A stretch of 64,000 nucleotides of DNA from Asterias rubens (Eukaryota > Echinodermata > Asteroidea > Forcipulatida > Asteriidae). The stretch covers positions 19,305,195 to 19,369,194 of the forward strand of contig NC_047068.1 of assembly GCF_902459465.1 (NCBI RefSeq). Direction: 5' to 3'. Position numbers and translations under genes: made by a program. The notes beneath the pieces were generated by a model. It was not told the origin of the DNA. It ran no database searches and worked only from the letters and a program-made list of their open reading frames with translations. Positions 35,542-48,600 of this stretch are shown in pieces. Each line of letters begins with the position of its first letter. Within the stretch, counting starts at the first letter, position 1.

Positions 35542-38500
35542 TTATTCAATTTCACAGCTACCCCCGGCTTCTTCCAATTGTTTCTTCATCTCCTCAGCTT
35601 CCGTTTTGCTGACATCGGCTTTGACTACCTGAGGTGCGGACTCAACAAACTTCTTCGCCTAGACAATACAAACAACAAAATACATCAAGTGAGTATACAA
35701 TCAATATTATTATTAAATATGTAGGGTGTTGTGGTCAAGAAGATGAGAGCACCGAACTCAAGCTATTGTGATTCTGTTCAGCAAAGTGTGTGTTCGGGAG
35801 TCGTGACACTTGTGTCCTTGAGCCAACACTTAACTACATGCTTCTCTCCACCCAAGGATAAATGGGTAACTGTTAGGGCAGAGATGGTTCTTGTGATTGA
35901 TTTAGCCGAGGCTAAATTGCACAGGCTGTATACTCCCCAGGGAGCTGAGATGGTTTAAGGCATGATTTAAGACCCAGTGACCAGGGGTCTTAATTTTGGA
36001 GGAATTTTGAGACGCTCTAAAAAGCGCTGTATAAAGACTGGTTATTGTTATTATTATTAAATCTCCTTTTTCCACTACACAAGAACATTATGGGCACACG
36101 AGGGCGCCCTAGGGCATCACGGAAAAATGTAATTCAGAGGGACCTCTCCAGACTGGGCACTGGGTGGCCTGTGGAGGAGGCAGAAGTGGCAGCTCAAGAT
36201 CTTTCTATTTGGAAGCTTCTCACCAGTCATGCAGCCGGTGTTAAATGCATGATGCTAACTGATGATGATGAGTGGGATGACAGAAAAATTGGGCTCAGCG
36301 AGTACTGAAGTTCAAGATGCATATTCACACACACATTTACCTGTACAAGATTCATGCCACTTGTTAGAGCCTTTATTTGTTTGATGAGCTTGACTTTACT
36401 TGTTTCATCAAATTTGGTGAGTTTCACGGTGAACTGGGTTTTTTCTTTTGGTTTAACAACAACATCAGCATCTTCATCATCCTCCTGCATTAAAACAACA
36501 AGTAAGAATTCATTTTTAAATCTCAAAAAATATCAGACCAATAGAGCACAATAGTTTTTTTTAATATCGTTGCTGTACCCGCTGCCAAAAACAGAGGATT
36601 TGAACTACCTCTAGCTACCGGGCAATCTCGGTAGTCTAGTTGGTAAGACACTGCAAGGGCCGAGGGGTCGAGGGATCAAATCCCATCCGAGTAATACGCC
36701 TGTGATATTTTTTTCACAGGACTCGGGAAAGTGTGACAGTGTACAGAGAGTATACAGTGCTAACACACATCGGTGAATGGGTTAAAACCAAAATTAACAT
36801 TTTCTTTTTGAAAAGAGGCATCAGTGTGACCTTTGTTTACAATAAGTGTGACCATGTACATTCATGGGCTTTTCTACCAGGCATGATACTGCACTGTGGT
36901 CATATGGGAAAGTTTATATTTGGTGTCATGATTTCCACATAAATCCAAGAGTTATAAAAGTAAGAGCTGAACAAGTTTTGAGATAAAATGTTATGTTTTC
37001 TTCCATTAAACTATGTACCAATCGTGCCTGCAGGAAGCCCAGGCTTGCTTGCTCTTTCAAAAGTGTGATTTAACTGTGATTTAACATCGTTATCTGCGAC
37101 TTATCTGGTATATTATGCCCTCATAATGGGAAACTCACCTGTTCTTGGGCGGGTGCTGCAAAACCTCCCATGGCCATAACTGGAGCATCTTGTATTCCTA
37201 ATGTTTGCTGTTGGGTTACGAAAGAAGACAATTATTATCTTGAACTAATTCTCTGCAAAAACAAAGGTGAAAAGTTGTTATGTGATTAAACATACACTGT
37301 CCTGTATGTTTTAGTTTTTGAAAGGGCAAGGGCACCAAGGCATTTTCTCTTTGGCAAAGGGCACCCTATGAGGAAATTGTAAATTTATACTGGAGCATTT
37401 CAAGAGCACCAAGGCAATGGCTAGGGGCAACGGAGGCGAGTTGCCTCCGTGAAGTATCAGGCCTGACCTTGGGCATAGAGGCAATCGCCTTCTTTGCCTC
37501 TGTGAAGTATCAGGACTGCATACATGTAGGCAAAACGCTGATGAACATATATTTCATTTTGATAAGTTTAAAAAAAATAAAAAAATTATGCATTACCTTT
37601 AATAATTTATTCAGATCCGCAACCTCTGCCACAGTGAGGCTTGAAATCTGCTCTACGATTCTGGAAATCTTTTCTGGATATTTGATTTCTCCGTCAAGGG
37701 GAGGCGCTGGTATTGCATCACTGCTGTAGCACCTTAACGTCAGCGGAGCATCTTGCAGTCTGTGATTGGTTGCCAGCATCCTGCAGACCCGATGTGTTGA
37801 AAATTTGGCATTGTGAAGTCGGCATAATCTGTAATATTATGAAAAAAAAGCTGCTTTGTAAAGGATTTCAGTTTCTGTCAAATGAGACTGTGAATAATCA
37901 CATACAACTCTCAGTATTTCAAGCATACTGCAGTTTGACCAAAAAAGATGTAAATGCAAGACACAGTAAATGTTTCTACTGTATTTTTTATATTTTTCAA
38001 TGGGGCAGCTGAGAAACCCAAAACAAGGAATAAAGCTAAAAATTTGCATACCTGGACTTCAACTACTCCTAGAACTATGAGGTTTGTTCCACTATGACGA
38101 TAGCGGAACGAATCTCATAGTTCTAGGCTTCAAAGTTCAGCAATCTTCGCTTCAACAGAGCCCAATTTCATGACTCTGCTTCCCACCGAATTCTGCGCTT
38201 ACGATAACAATTCTACGCTTAATGTGCAAGTGCCATATTTCTGCGCTAGCTGTGTAAGCGTAGAATAGAATGCCTAGTAGTGTGGAGTACGGACTCGAAC
38301 AAGCCAAAATTCCCCCCAAAAATAACCTGTGAAATCTCTTGCCATAATAAGTACAGAATTACCTACTTCCGTAAGCGCTGATTGATTGCTAATGCTTACG
38401 CCACGGTAAGCAGACCCATTTAAATTCGGCCCAGATTTGGCGCTTGCAAGGAAAGCAGAGAATGGTGATCGTAAGCGCCAAATTCGGTGGTAAGCAGAGC

Positions 38501-38982
38501 AATGAAATTGGGCCCAGACCAGATTGAAGATGTATGAATTTTCATTATTTCAAAAATTAAATGTATACTTATTGTGACAAGCTGGCGTAATTTTGATCTG
38601 AACTGAAAAATTTAAGTTTCAATCGCTTTTTAATTTTAGGTTAAAATTAAATCAATAATTAAATAGTCTGACTCATCAAATTCAAAGTGCAATGCCAAGT
38701 GAATTTCATATAAATCAGTGTATTCGATAATTATGACCCCAACCAACCACATTCCCAAACCATGGAGGTCTATTTGATTTATACCTACCTCCATGACCAT
38801 GCCCAAACCATTACCCACCCGTCCGGATATTGGGCAGAAAATTGTTCACGTTTTTTTACGATTGTGCTCTACATGGAATTTGGATACCAACTTAAATTAA
38901 ATCCCTTGTTTCCCTCTTACCTTGGACTGCTGCCCAATGCCCGCCTCAAAATAGGAGCACAGCTTCTACAAATAGCGTTCAT
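35542..38982 (-). CDS. MRPL12: Mitochondrial large-subunit ribosomal protein bL12m (MRPL12)
   Basis: This is the L7/L12 stalk protein of the mitochondrial ribosome, which recruits translational GTPases in the matrix. Five coding exons: 38982-38921, 37828-37597, 37207-37139, 36484-36341, 35658-35542 (stop 35544-35542), giving 207 residues against about 198 in human. Exon 1 starts with MNAICRSCAPILRRALGSS, an Arg-rich, acid-free mitochondrial presequence, and joins exon 2 through a split Arg codon (AG + A). The N-terminal dimerisation helices read KYPEKISRIVEQISSLTVAE and ADLNKLLK. A hinge with GIQDAPVMAMGGFAAPAQEQ and an acidic EDDEDAD stretch follows, then the C-terminal GTPase-binding domain (KEKTQFTVKLTKF, KVKLIKQIKALTSGMNLVQ, AKKFVESAPQVVKADVSKTE), ending GGSCEIE. 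The ATG has A at -3. An internal Met at 37779 lies in frame, but starting there would remove much of the targeting peptide. Confidence 0.96.
35725..36058 (+). mobile_element. tRNA-like SINE (family 1) in MRPL12 intron 4
   Basis: Head ggtgttgtggtcaagaagat (diverged), body gtgacacttgtgtccttgag, and tail gagctgagatggtttaaggc ending in a ttattattatt run. Confidence 0.75.
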
Positions 38983-39601
38983 ATTGTCGATGATTTGTAG
39001 AAGAAAATTGAATGGTTTGTGTGTGTGACCGTGTGAAACTGCTAAGCTATCTGCCTAGTTAGTTCGTGTGGTTCGGGCACGTTGTACGCACTTACATAAC
39101 GAAAGATAGGGTATGAAGACGGGGTACCAGATTTCATTTTTCAAAAGCTAGCCGTGAATTGGGACCAACTGCGGATTTTTTCCTAGGATAGATAAGGCTA
39201 ATTAACATAACTGGGCGTGTTTTACAAACTTTTTAGCGCATACAACGTGTACGAGGCATGTATTAATGCTTTATGATTGGTCTGCTCCTAAGTGACGTAG
39301 TTTGTCACCTACAAACTTTAGATGGTCTGCTAGCTGCACGGATAGATTACGTAAGAGTGTGGTTAATTTTTCTGCAAAATAAATAATACCACCGGCATAA
39401 CGCCCTCCTTTTTACCCAGTACTCAAGAGTTCTTGAGATTCCAAAAAATGCCGATTTCAGGACTTGTTCCTCTGCTGCAGCTAACAGACAAGTTGCTAGA
39501 AAAGCAAAGTGTCAAAGAAGAGGTTTTACTAGCTACTGATACCATAACTCTAATGGCAAATGCCAACATCAAGCTAAACTTGAGACATACATTATACACA
39601 T

Positions 39602-39753
39602 AATGAATGTTTATGAGTGGAATGGTGCGAATATGTTCATGAGTTGAAAGATGGAATGTTCTATTCAACGAGGCGGAGCCGAGTTGAATGGAACATTCCA
39701 GCTTTCAACGAATGAACATATTCGCACCATTGCACGAATGAAAAACATTCATT
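39602..39753. mobile_element. Hairpin MITE with ~68-bp arms between PSMD12 and MRPL12
   Basis: Arms 39602-39669 and 39683-39753 are reverse complements with few mismatches (aatgaatgtttatgagtgga versus aatgaaaaacattcatt; gcgaatatgttcat versus atgaacatattcgc). The loop is gaggcggagcc. Confidence 0.85.
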
Positions 39754-39930
39754 ATTTGTTTTATATAACATCCAAGTAGATCTTTGTCATTTTGATTGAA
39801 AGATACAACTTTCAAAACAAACAATTTCAACTGTAGAAGCTGAATGCTAGTAATTTTACTATGCCTTCATCTTGCAGTAACACCTGCTGCGTTACCAAAG
39901 ACACGCGCACGCAGTGATGTTTTTACTCAG

Positions 39931-40005
39931 CTTTTTCGTCCCATCCGAAAAGTACCATTGCACGCTGCCAGCGTGCAATGGTACTTTTCGGATGGAACGA
40001 AAAAG
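39931..40005. repeat. Near-perfect 37-bp inverted repeat
   Basis: Arms ctttttcgtcccatccgaaa... and ...tttcggatggaacgaaaaag differ at one position and are separated by a single base (39968). Parts of one arm recur directly after it (cagcgtgcaatggtactttt at about 40020-40039). Confidence 0.95.
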
Positions 40006-41179
40006 CATGGTGAGTGACTCAGCGTGCAATGGTACTTTTATTTGCTATCACGTGACGGACAATCCTCCAATCAAATGGCAAGTATCTGCTTGGGTGTTAT
40101 ATAAAGATAACTAATGCGCAGTGAACTCAATACTCAGTCTCAGCACCTCTGCGCTCCATTTGTCCCAAAACTTCTCTTTGGAGACGACTTGAATAGAGCA
40201 GTTCATGACATAAAAATCAACCAACAAGGTTGGAAATAAACTTGGTCATCAGGCTGATGGACGCAATCAATTATTTGAGTATAGACATTACTCAGGCCAT
40301 TCAATATCGGCAAAAAAAGCACAGCCTATCCTTACCAAAAGGATCCTCGACCGACACAAAACAATCACAACCGGGGACGAGGGTACAGGCGGGGCCACAG
40401 CAGTGACACGCCTGTAAAAGCGCAAAGTAGGCCTACTTCAAGCATAGCACAGGTTAGCACAATTTTTGCTGAATTCAGTGAAGCTCATACAATGCAGGAA
40501 GAATACAAAATCATTTTTCAACGTGGAGTAACATTAGTTCAGAGCAATCTATTTTGAGCATAGTAAAAGGACTCCAACTTACATGAACATGTCAGCGATG
40601 CACTCACTTCAATGGAAGCTATCACAACCAGCATGTCAAGTATCCAGGAATAACTTGCAAGATGGGCTGCTCAGACCGGACGGCTGAAATCATTCTGGCT
40701 TAATGGAGAAACTCCACACAAAAACACCATGCTTCGTATATTTCTTGATTTTAGTATGAACTTCATAATCAGTAAGCTTTCAGATTAAAATCATTTGAAC
40801 AACGTTGTTTTGAAATCTCTAAAACGCCAACAAATTCCTTCCAATGAGACTGTCATACGCATTGGATGTATTTATTACATTTAGGGATTTGTTTTAATGT
40901 AACAACTATGACATTATTATTACATTGTTTTGACATAATACATTCTTTACATGCACCTTAAAAAAAAACTGTTGACTGATAATGCAGAACAAGACTTTCC
41001 TGATGTAAAAGTTTTTGAGTAGTAAGTTCAGTTTATGTAAACCAATAATAACATACACTGTAAAGAAACAGAGTTTATTTACTCTTTGTGGACTTTTTAC
41101 TCGCTTGGATTGAAACATGAATATCGTCTTTCCTTGCCACCAACCTCTTACCGAGTAGACAATGCAAAGTGAGCTAGAC

Positions 41180-41559
41180 TTAAAGGAACATTACAGAATT
41201 GGTTTTGCTAGCAAATAAGTTGCTGGCAGTGTAAGCACTGTAATCCACTAAACACATAAACTGACAAACCTGTAGAAGTTTGAGATCGATCGGCCTTCTG
41301 GATCACGAGAAAATAGTGAAAAACCGATTACAAATTTTGCAATGCATCGATGCCAAAACAAAAACGAATAAAATGCTCACTGAGCGATAAACTCTAAACG
41401 CGAAATTAGATTATTTATTGCTCATCAAATATGACATTTCAGACAGAAATATTTCAAGGAATGTTTTCTACTATCATCATCATTAGACCGTGTAAGTTTG
41501 ATGTAAATCTGTGGTCTTCACGATTTTTGTTTCTTACCAATTCTGTAACGTTCCTTTAA
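41180..41559. mobile_element. Second TTAA-flanked MITE family, upstream of MRPL12
   Basis: Termini ttaaaggaacattacagaat and attctgtaacgttcctttaa are near-perfect inverted repeats bounded by TTAA; total 380 bp. Internal tctactatcatcatcattag and tgtaagtttgatgtaaatct recur in diverged copies at about 19970-20130 and 61715-61975. Confidence 0.85.
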
Positions 41560-42691
41560 ATTAGAGGTCACTTGAAAACTTGTTATTTTTAGTCTCCAAT
41601 AAGTCATTTGCATATTAGATTTGAATAATGTTTGGTGTACATTATAGTCACAAGTGACTGCTAAAGTTTGAATTCCCCAGACTGCAGAGTTGCAATATCA
41701 CATAGTTCAGGGAAAGCTTTTGCATTCATACGCAATTCTGAATGAATGTGTTTTGCACAATGGTGCTAAGCTTGCCCATTTGGAGGTAGCTATACAAAGG
41801 CTTGCCCCAAACCACAAAACAACACTGTATTTTGTCTGTCGAACCCAAATTAAGTATTCGCTTGTGACCAATCAAGTCAAGCTACCATACTGTATTTACA
41901 ACTCAACTTATTCACAAGCTAACAAATGTACTTAAACTTTGAAACTTAAACTTCTTTTTAAGCTCACAGTCCCTAATGTTCCTGCTCTGCCTAACTACAG
42001 GACTTTCCGTAGAACACGCAAATGCTTAAAACAGCAACTTGGGAAAGCAGTTTGGTCCTTGGACTCCAAATTTATGAATGTTAAAAAAGTAAACCATTAC
42101 CCTAACATGCTGTTACTGTAATTGCATCAAGACTTTTGTGTAATGTACAAGTAATGCGTTACTTATACTATGATCATTTTTAGCAACTTATAGGTTTATG
42201 TATTTCTTTATACTCTTGTTACTACTAATGATACTCTTTCCAGTAGTATAACAATTGTAAGGGTATGTTTATTTGCAAGTCTGTAAGTAATAAATGTTTC
42301 TTGGAATACAGCAACAAGCATTTATGGTTTCAGCAGGAACAGTGTTTATTTACTGTGACCAGATAGGTGTTCACTTAGAATCTTTTGCTGTCATGCTAGC
42401 CAAGAGTGCAACTAAAGATGTCAGTTTGTCAAACTGCTGTGATAACATTTACGTAAACGAGCAAGTCTGTTCATCATCCAAAGTGAGACCAGGGGCCAAT
42501 TTCATAAAGCTGTGAAGCAGAACAAAAACGCTTGACAATTTGTTTTTGCTAAGCATAAATTGAGTGGGGCACCAGTCGCAACAATGTAAACTTACTGTGA
42601 TTTAGGCTGGTTACCTATTTTGTACTTTTCTGTACTTAGCAAGTTTTTTGTGCTTTACAGGCTTTATGAAAGTGACACCTAACAAGATAAC

Positions 42692-45600
42692 TTAACGAGT
42701 GAATTGATGTAACATTTCTTCCTTGTTGATCAAATGGGTTGTCTTGTTGACCAGTTGCATGAGTTCATTCAAGTTGCTGGACCAGTTATTCAAGATTTCG
42801 TTGGGGTCCTTGGCAGGGGAAAAGTTAACGATGCCAGCGAGGCGGTCTACCTTGGCATAGATGGTTTTCTTGATGACTAGGTTAGATAAGAACTCCTCTG
42901 CCTCCTGTAATCAAAATAAGAAGTACAAGGAGTAAGTAAGACATTGTGGGAATGAAACAAATGGAAAAATTAGGTCAGTATTCTTCTAAGAAACCAGGGC
43001 CAAATTTCATAGAGCTACTTTACACAGCAGACAATATTAGCTCCACAGCTCCAACAATTTACAGGTCATCATCATCATCATTATAGCCATCCTCCCGAGG
43101 TAGGTCCCGGAGATGGCTTCCCAACTACGAGTCTCCACAAGCCTTTTTGAGGTATGGCGGACACAATGCTACAACACTGTAAAGTTGTGGTAAATTTGTG
43201 CGTATTGACCATAGAAATAGAACGTGTGTTATTCAGTGAAGTGCGCATTTTAGGCGACGCGGCGTTTACACGTAAACCTAATGACCACCAATATGGTGAG
43301 CGTGGCATCAGTCGCGGCATTTGACGCGCGCGTATCACGTCCGCCATACTTCAAAAAGGCTTATAGGTCTCTGTTCCCTGCTGCCACAGATGGTATGTCA
43401 GCCTCTACACAGAAGTGCTTGATATCTGCTTGGGTCTATTTATACAATGTGACCTTCTAAGAGAATTGTGGGGTATCGGCCACGCCTATTTACAGGTATG
43501 TCTGACTAAAGGAACGAAGGTCTCAAATATAGGATTATATTCTTGGTAAAGGGTGTTTTGGTTCAATTATTACAGCGCCCTTTGTCCTTGCTTGTACCCA
43601 TCCATCGATGTGTGTATGCAAGGTGAACATTACGCAATGAGCCTTCTAAGCAAGTCAACATGTCATCCTCTATTGACACCTTGCACGCACATCACATGCG
43701 GCGACCGGCCATGCTCACCATTTTTGGTGGTCAATAGGTTTACGTGTAAACGGCGCGTCGCCTAAAATGCGCACTTCACTGAATAACGTACATTGACTCT
43801 GCCCACCAATTTGGCGCATGCAAAATTATTCTGATGGTCACGTCAGGTGAAATGGGTCAATTGAACTTGCCCCACACAGATTGTTTCTGAGCAGCTTGCT
43901 GCCTCATTCGCACCCACACACAGACATCACAAATGCATTTTTACACTGTCCCCAATCGTGTAACTATCAAATTTGTGAGTCTAAACACGGCATCTGTCGT
44001 AAAGCGGTTAAACAAAAAAACTAAACCAAAACTTACACTCTCCGCGAGTTCCAATAGCTCGGCCATCCTCTGTAAAGTGATGCGCTCATAGTACTTGGCC
44101 ATTACTCGGATGTTCTGTCAACATAAAATACAACAATAACTCAACATAAATCATTTTAATAAAGAAAACAAAATGTGCAACAATGACTTAAAGGTACTGG
44201 ACACTATTGGTAATCAATGTTAGCGTAAAAACTTACTTGTTAATGATCAATGGTGGTCTGTTGATAGTATAAAACATTGTGAGAAACATTGTGAAGTAAT
44301 GTAGTTTTTGAGAAAGAAGTAATAAAATATTTGAATTTGATTTTGAGACCTCAAAATCAAGCATCGGAAAGCACACAACTTGGTGTGATAAGGGTGTTTT
44401 TTTTTAAACATTATTATCTTGCAACTTAGACAACCAATTGAGTTCAAATTTTGACAGATTTGTTATTGAATGCATATGTTGAGATACACTAAGTGAGAAG
44501 ACTGGTCTGTGACAATTACCAAAAGTGTCCAGTGTCGTTAAACCAGATGAATGCTTTGAATCAAGTGTCAAAGATGTATCGAATCGACGATGTTTATCAT
44601 GTTTGGGCCACAGACACTTACATGTTCTACGACTCTGTTTCAAAGATGTATCGAATCGACGATGTTTATCATGTTTGGGCCACAGAAACTTACATGTTCT
44701 ACGACTCTGTTTCAAAGATGTATCGAATCGACGATGTTTATCATGTTTGGGCCACAGACACTTACATGTTCTACGACTCTGTTTCAAAGATGTATCGAAT
44801 CGACGATGTTTATCATGTTTGGGCCACAGACACTTACATGTTCTACGACTCTGTTTCAAAGATGTATCGAATCGACGATGTTTATCATGTTTTGGGCCAC
44901 AGACACTTACATGTTCTACGACTCTGTTTCGTAAGTCATTCCAGCGTTGTTTTCCCTGCTCATTATCACTGAAGACATCTGTGGGTAAACTGTCAGTTGA
45001 TCCTTTCTTGAGTTCCCCCTCATAGATTGCACACACCTGTTGCCATCGCATCAACTCCTGAGTGGTAAAACACTTTAACAAATCCCTGTAAAGAAGAACG
45101 GAATCAGGATTTTACTGCTCAAAATCTGTTCAATAGCTTGTAGTTTGTCAGCACAAAGAGAGACACCTGCTTGTTTCAAAAATGACTGCAAGGCAACACT
45201 AGTCCGAGCTTCATATGGCTATCATTGTGAGAAGGATTGTAAAATAGTGTGACTTCAACCTAACCGGCTCTCTTCAGCGCAAACACTGCTTCCCTGAGAG
45301 ATTATTGCATTGTTGTGTGCTGGATGGCGCAACAAATAGTGTGACGTTGTACCCGGCTTCCCATTGAGCCAAGTATAGTCCTTGCAAAGTCTTCAATCAA
45401 ATCAATCAATTGTAACATTTATATGGCGCCATATTCCAATGAGCATTACTCATGGCGTCGTCCAGTAAGCTCTTGTAAACAGGTGAGATTTGAGTGATGT
45501 CTGGAAAGTCTGTATTTTTGGTGATTGTCTGATGTTGTAAGGAACACTGTTCCATATCCTGGGGACCGCGACAGAAAAAGCGAAGTCACCCAAACTGTGT

Positions 45601-48600
45601 TTGCTTCTAGGAATGATCATGCTATGATCATGCCTCATTTGGAATATTGCTAAATAAGCACTTTTTTTTATTATTATTTATTAGTATTATCATCTTCTCT
45701 AAACAGGTACAGGCCTGGTATAACACGCAGGCCATGGCCTCTGTTGTACCTGGTCTTTGCCTTGGTGCCCTTTCAAAATTTTCCCACTGACTTTAAGATT
45801 TTCTAATGGAAGTGCCCTTTGCAAAATGAAAATGGCCTTGCCCTTTCAAATATAAAATTCCAGGCCTGCAGGTATCTTCAGGCTTATGAGTCACAGCACT
45901 AGTCACTTTTTAGGGTATTTTGGTTTCATTCCCAAAATTATATAAAAATAATCTTCTAGACCCATATCTTATTCGAAGTCTTTTAATCTTACCTGTACTT
46001 TGGTATTTCATCAAGATTCTTATCAGCAGCTACTCGATGGATCAGATCGGACTGCTCATTATCAAACGGTGACAGTACCAGGTATAGAATCACATGTTTG
46101 GATATCTGTACACAAAACAAAAATTCTCCATGAAAACAGACAGCCGTTGGTTACAATCCCGGTTGCGACACTTGTGTCCATGAACAAGATACTTTACTAT
46201 AATTGCTTCTCTTCACCTAGGGGTATAAATGGGTACCTGCGAGGGTAAAGGTTGCTCCGGCTGTAAACTCCACAGGGAGCTGAGAAAGATTAAAGGGATG
46301 TTATTGGACCAATGACCAGGCACTAATGTAAACCGCATTGATACGGTTATTGTGAAATGCGCTATATAAGAATTTATGAAGTGTTAGAGCCAGGTACAAA
46401 ATGTACTACTCAATTTCATAGAGCTGCTCATGCACAAAAAGTAGGTAAGCACAACAAAATTATGCTAACCAGAATAGGGTTACCAGCCAAAATACAATGT
46501 TAAATGTAAAATTTCTGACTGGTATTTTGCTCATTTCTACTAAGCAAATTGCAATATTTCTGCTTGAGCAGAAATTTGGCCTGCATTGTTGCATCTACTT
46601 TTGCTTCCACTTGGACAAGTCTAAACAAAGAACTACGTGATCTCATCTACACTGATTTTACTCAGAGTAGGCCACTGAGAAATTGATAATGTGACCTCAC
46701 ATTAATAGACTAACACTGAGCGTTATACAGTAGCTAAGCGGTCTAGCGCACTGGATTCGGTTCCTGGGCCCAATTTCATAAAGCATGTAAGCAGCCGTTT
46801 TGTGCTAATGGAGCGTCCCTTAAGACAATTTTCTATGTCATAAAGCTGTTTACCGTAAGCAAGGGTAAATGCTGGCTGCTATGGTTTCTTACCTCCTTCC
46901 ATTTCGATGGGTCATCCTTAATAATTGGCGTATCATAAATGGCTCTGTAGTGTCTACAGATGTCTAGGTATGCACCGTCATGTTGATCCACCTCAATCAT
47001 CAATCTATAAAACTTCAATTTCTGCTCCTGTGAAGACAAAAATATACAAAAATAAAAAAATAGGTAAAGGGATCCGGAAAGTGTCATACAAAAACATCCA
47101 GGGCTGTATGCTTCTTATTTGAAAGGGCAAGGGCACCAAGGCAATTTCTCTTTGGCAAAGGGCACCCTATGAGGAAATTGTAAATTTCTACTGGAGCATT
47201 TCAAGGGCACCAAGGCAATGACAAGGGGCAACGGAGGCAATCGCCTCCGTTGCCTCCGTGAAGTATCAGGCCTGAACATCCCTTGTTTTTTGTATGTGGT
47301 AAACCTTACACATTTATATAAAATAGTTTATTAAATTATTAGCTTTACCTGAATACTCTCCTCGGTGGAATCAAAGAACTTGGGGTTGATTTTCTTGCTA
47401 ATAATCTGAGTGCGTATAATGTCTTTAGTAGCTACACATAGTCGCATCTGCTCCAAGATAAACTCCACTTTCTCTTTACGTTCCATGGAACCAAAAGTCT
47501 CAACCTGCAATGGAAAACAGAGTGACATTCTCCTTGCATCACAAAAAAAAATTCAAAGAATATCAATAATGTCAATGGCAGAGTTTTTAAATTTGATCCT
47601 TTTTTTATTGGTTTTATTGGCTTATAAAAACATTTCAAAAGTCACGGCAAGAGGCCAATGTTCAAAATATAAATATATATAAAAGGCACAAGACCACAAA
47701 AGACCTACGGTAAAAACACGGAACACCAAGAAAAATCAATAATTTTTATTAGATACAAAAAAATTATAACAATAACAGGATGAGAGCAATAAGATAGTGC
47801 AGTACAGCCTATTGACTCATTTACATGAGCCCGGTTTCTGCTAACCGTAAGCAAATAATTGGCCCAGAGGAGGGAATTCTGCACTTATGTCAAGCGTATC
47901 TCAGGGATTGGCAGGGAATTTTTGGCTTGTGTGTGTGCGTACTCCATGTTAGAAGGCATTCTCGTTACACAGCTAGTGCAGAAATTTGGGACCAGCACAG
48001 TAAGCAGAGAATGGTGATTGTAAGCACTGAGTTCTGCAGTTAGAAGAGCCATGACATTGGGCCCTGATAAATCTCGGCTTCACCTTTTTGGCTATTTGTT
48101 TGCACATGTAATGCAAAGCGCATGCCCAATGCTAATATCAAGGACTTGAGTTTGTTCTCCAAATGTTTCTAGTGACAGATCCTTGTTTGTAAAGAACGAA
48201 AACCTGGATTGCTTTTGTTAAAGTTTCAAATTACAGACACCCCAAAGACCATATCTCTACATGCAATTTGAAATATAATGACCGCTTTGTGATGGACTCG
48301 GTTGTGATATTATTATGACTGTGTTAAAGGCAGTGGACACTATTGGTAATTACTCAAAATAATTGTCAGCATAAGACCTTACTTAGTAATAAGTAATGGG
48401 GAGCTATTGATAGTATAAAACATTGTGAGATACGGCTTCCTCTGAAGTAACGTAGTTTTTGAGAAAGAAGTAATTTTCTATGAGTTTGATTTCGAGACCT
48501 CAGATTTAGAATTTGAGGTCTCGAAATCAAGCATCTGAAAGCACACAACTTCGTGTGACAAGGGTGTTTTTTCTTCCACCTTCCACTATTATTTCGCAAC

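Larger units (their letters stand above)
38983..42691. other. Intergenic region between PSMD12 and MRPL12
   Basis: Contains the MRPL12 promoter side, the hairpins at 39602-39753 and 39931-40005, a TATATAAAG at about 40097 with an AATAAA at 40235, the TTAA MITE at 41180-41559 and a GGGCCC-type repeat at 42490-42670. Plus-strand ORFs of 60-81 residues at 41690-42121 resemble no family I know and are probably chance. PSMD12's 3'UTR lies at its right end. Confidence 0.65.

Noticed and set aside
41690..42121. Two plus-strand ORFs of 81 and 60 residues upstream of MRPL12
   Set aside because: No recognisable family, no splice or poly(A) context; treated as chance.
44493..45025. Three overlapping repetitive plus-strand ORFs, 114-166 residues
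   Set aside because: They read the 72-bp array opposite to PSMD12 exon 9; a repeat unit divisible by three stays open in several frames.
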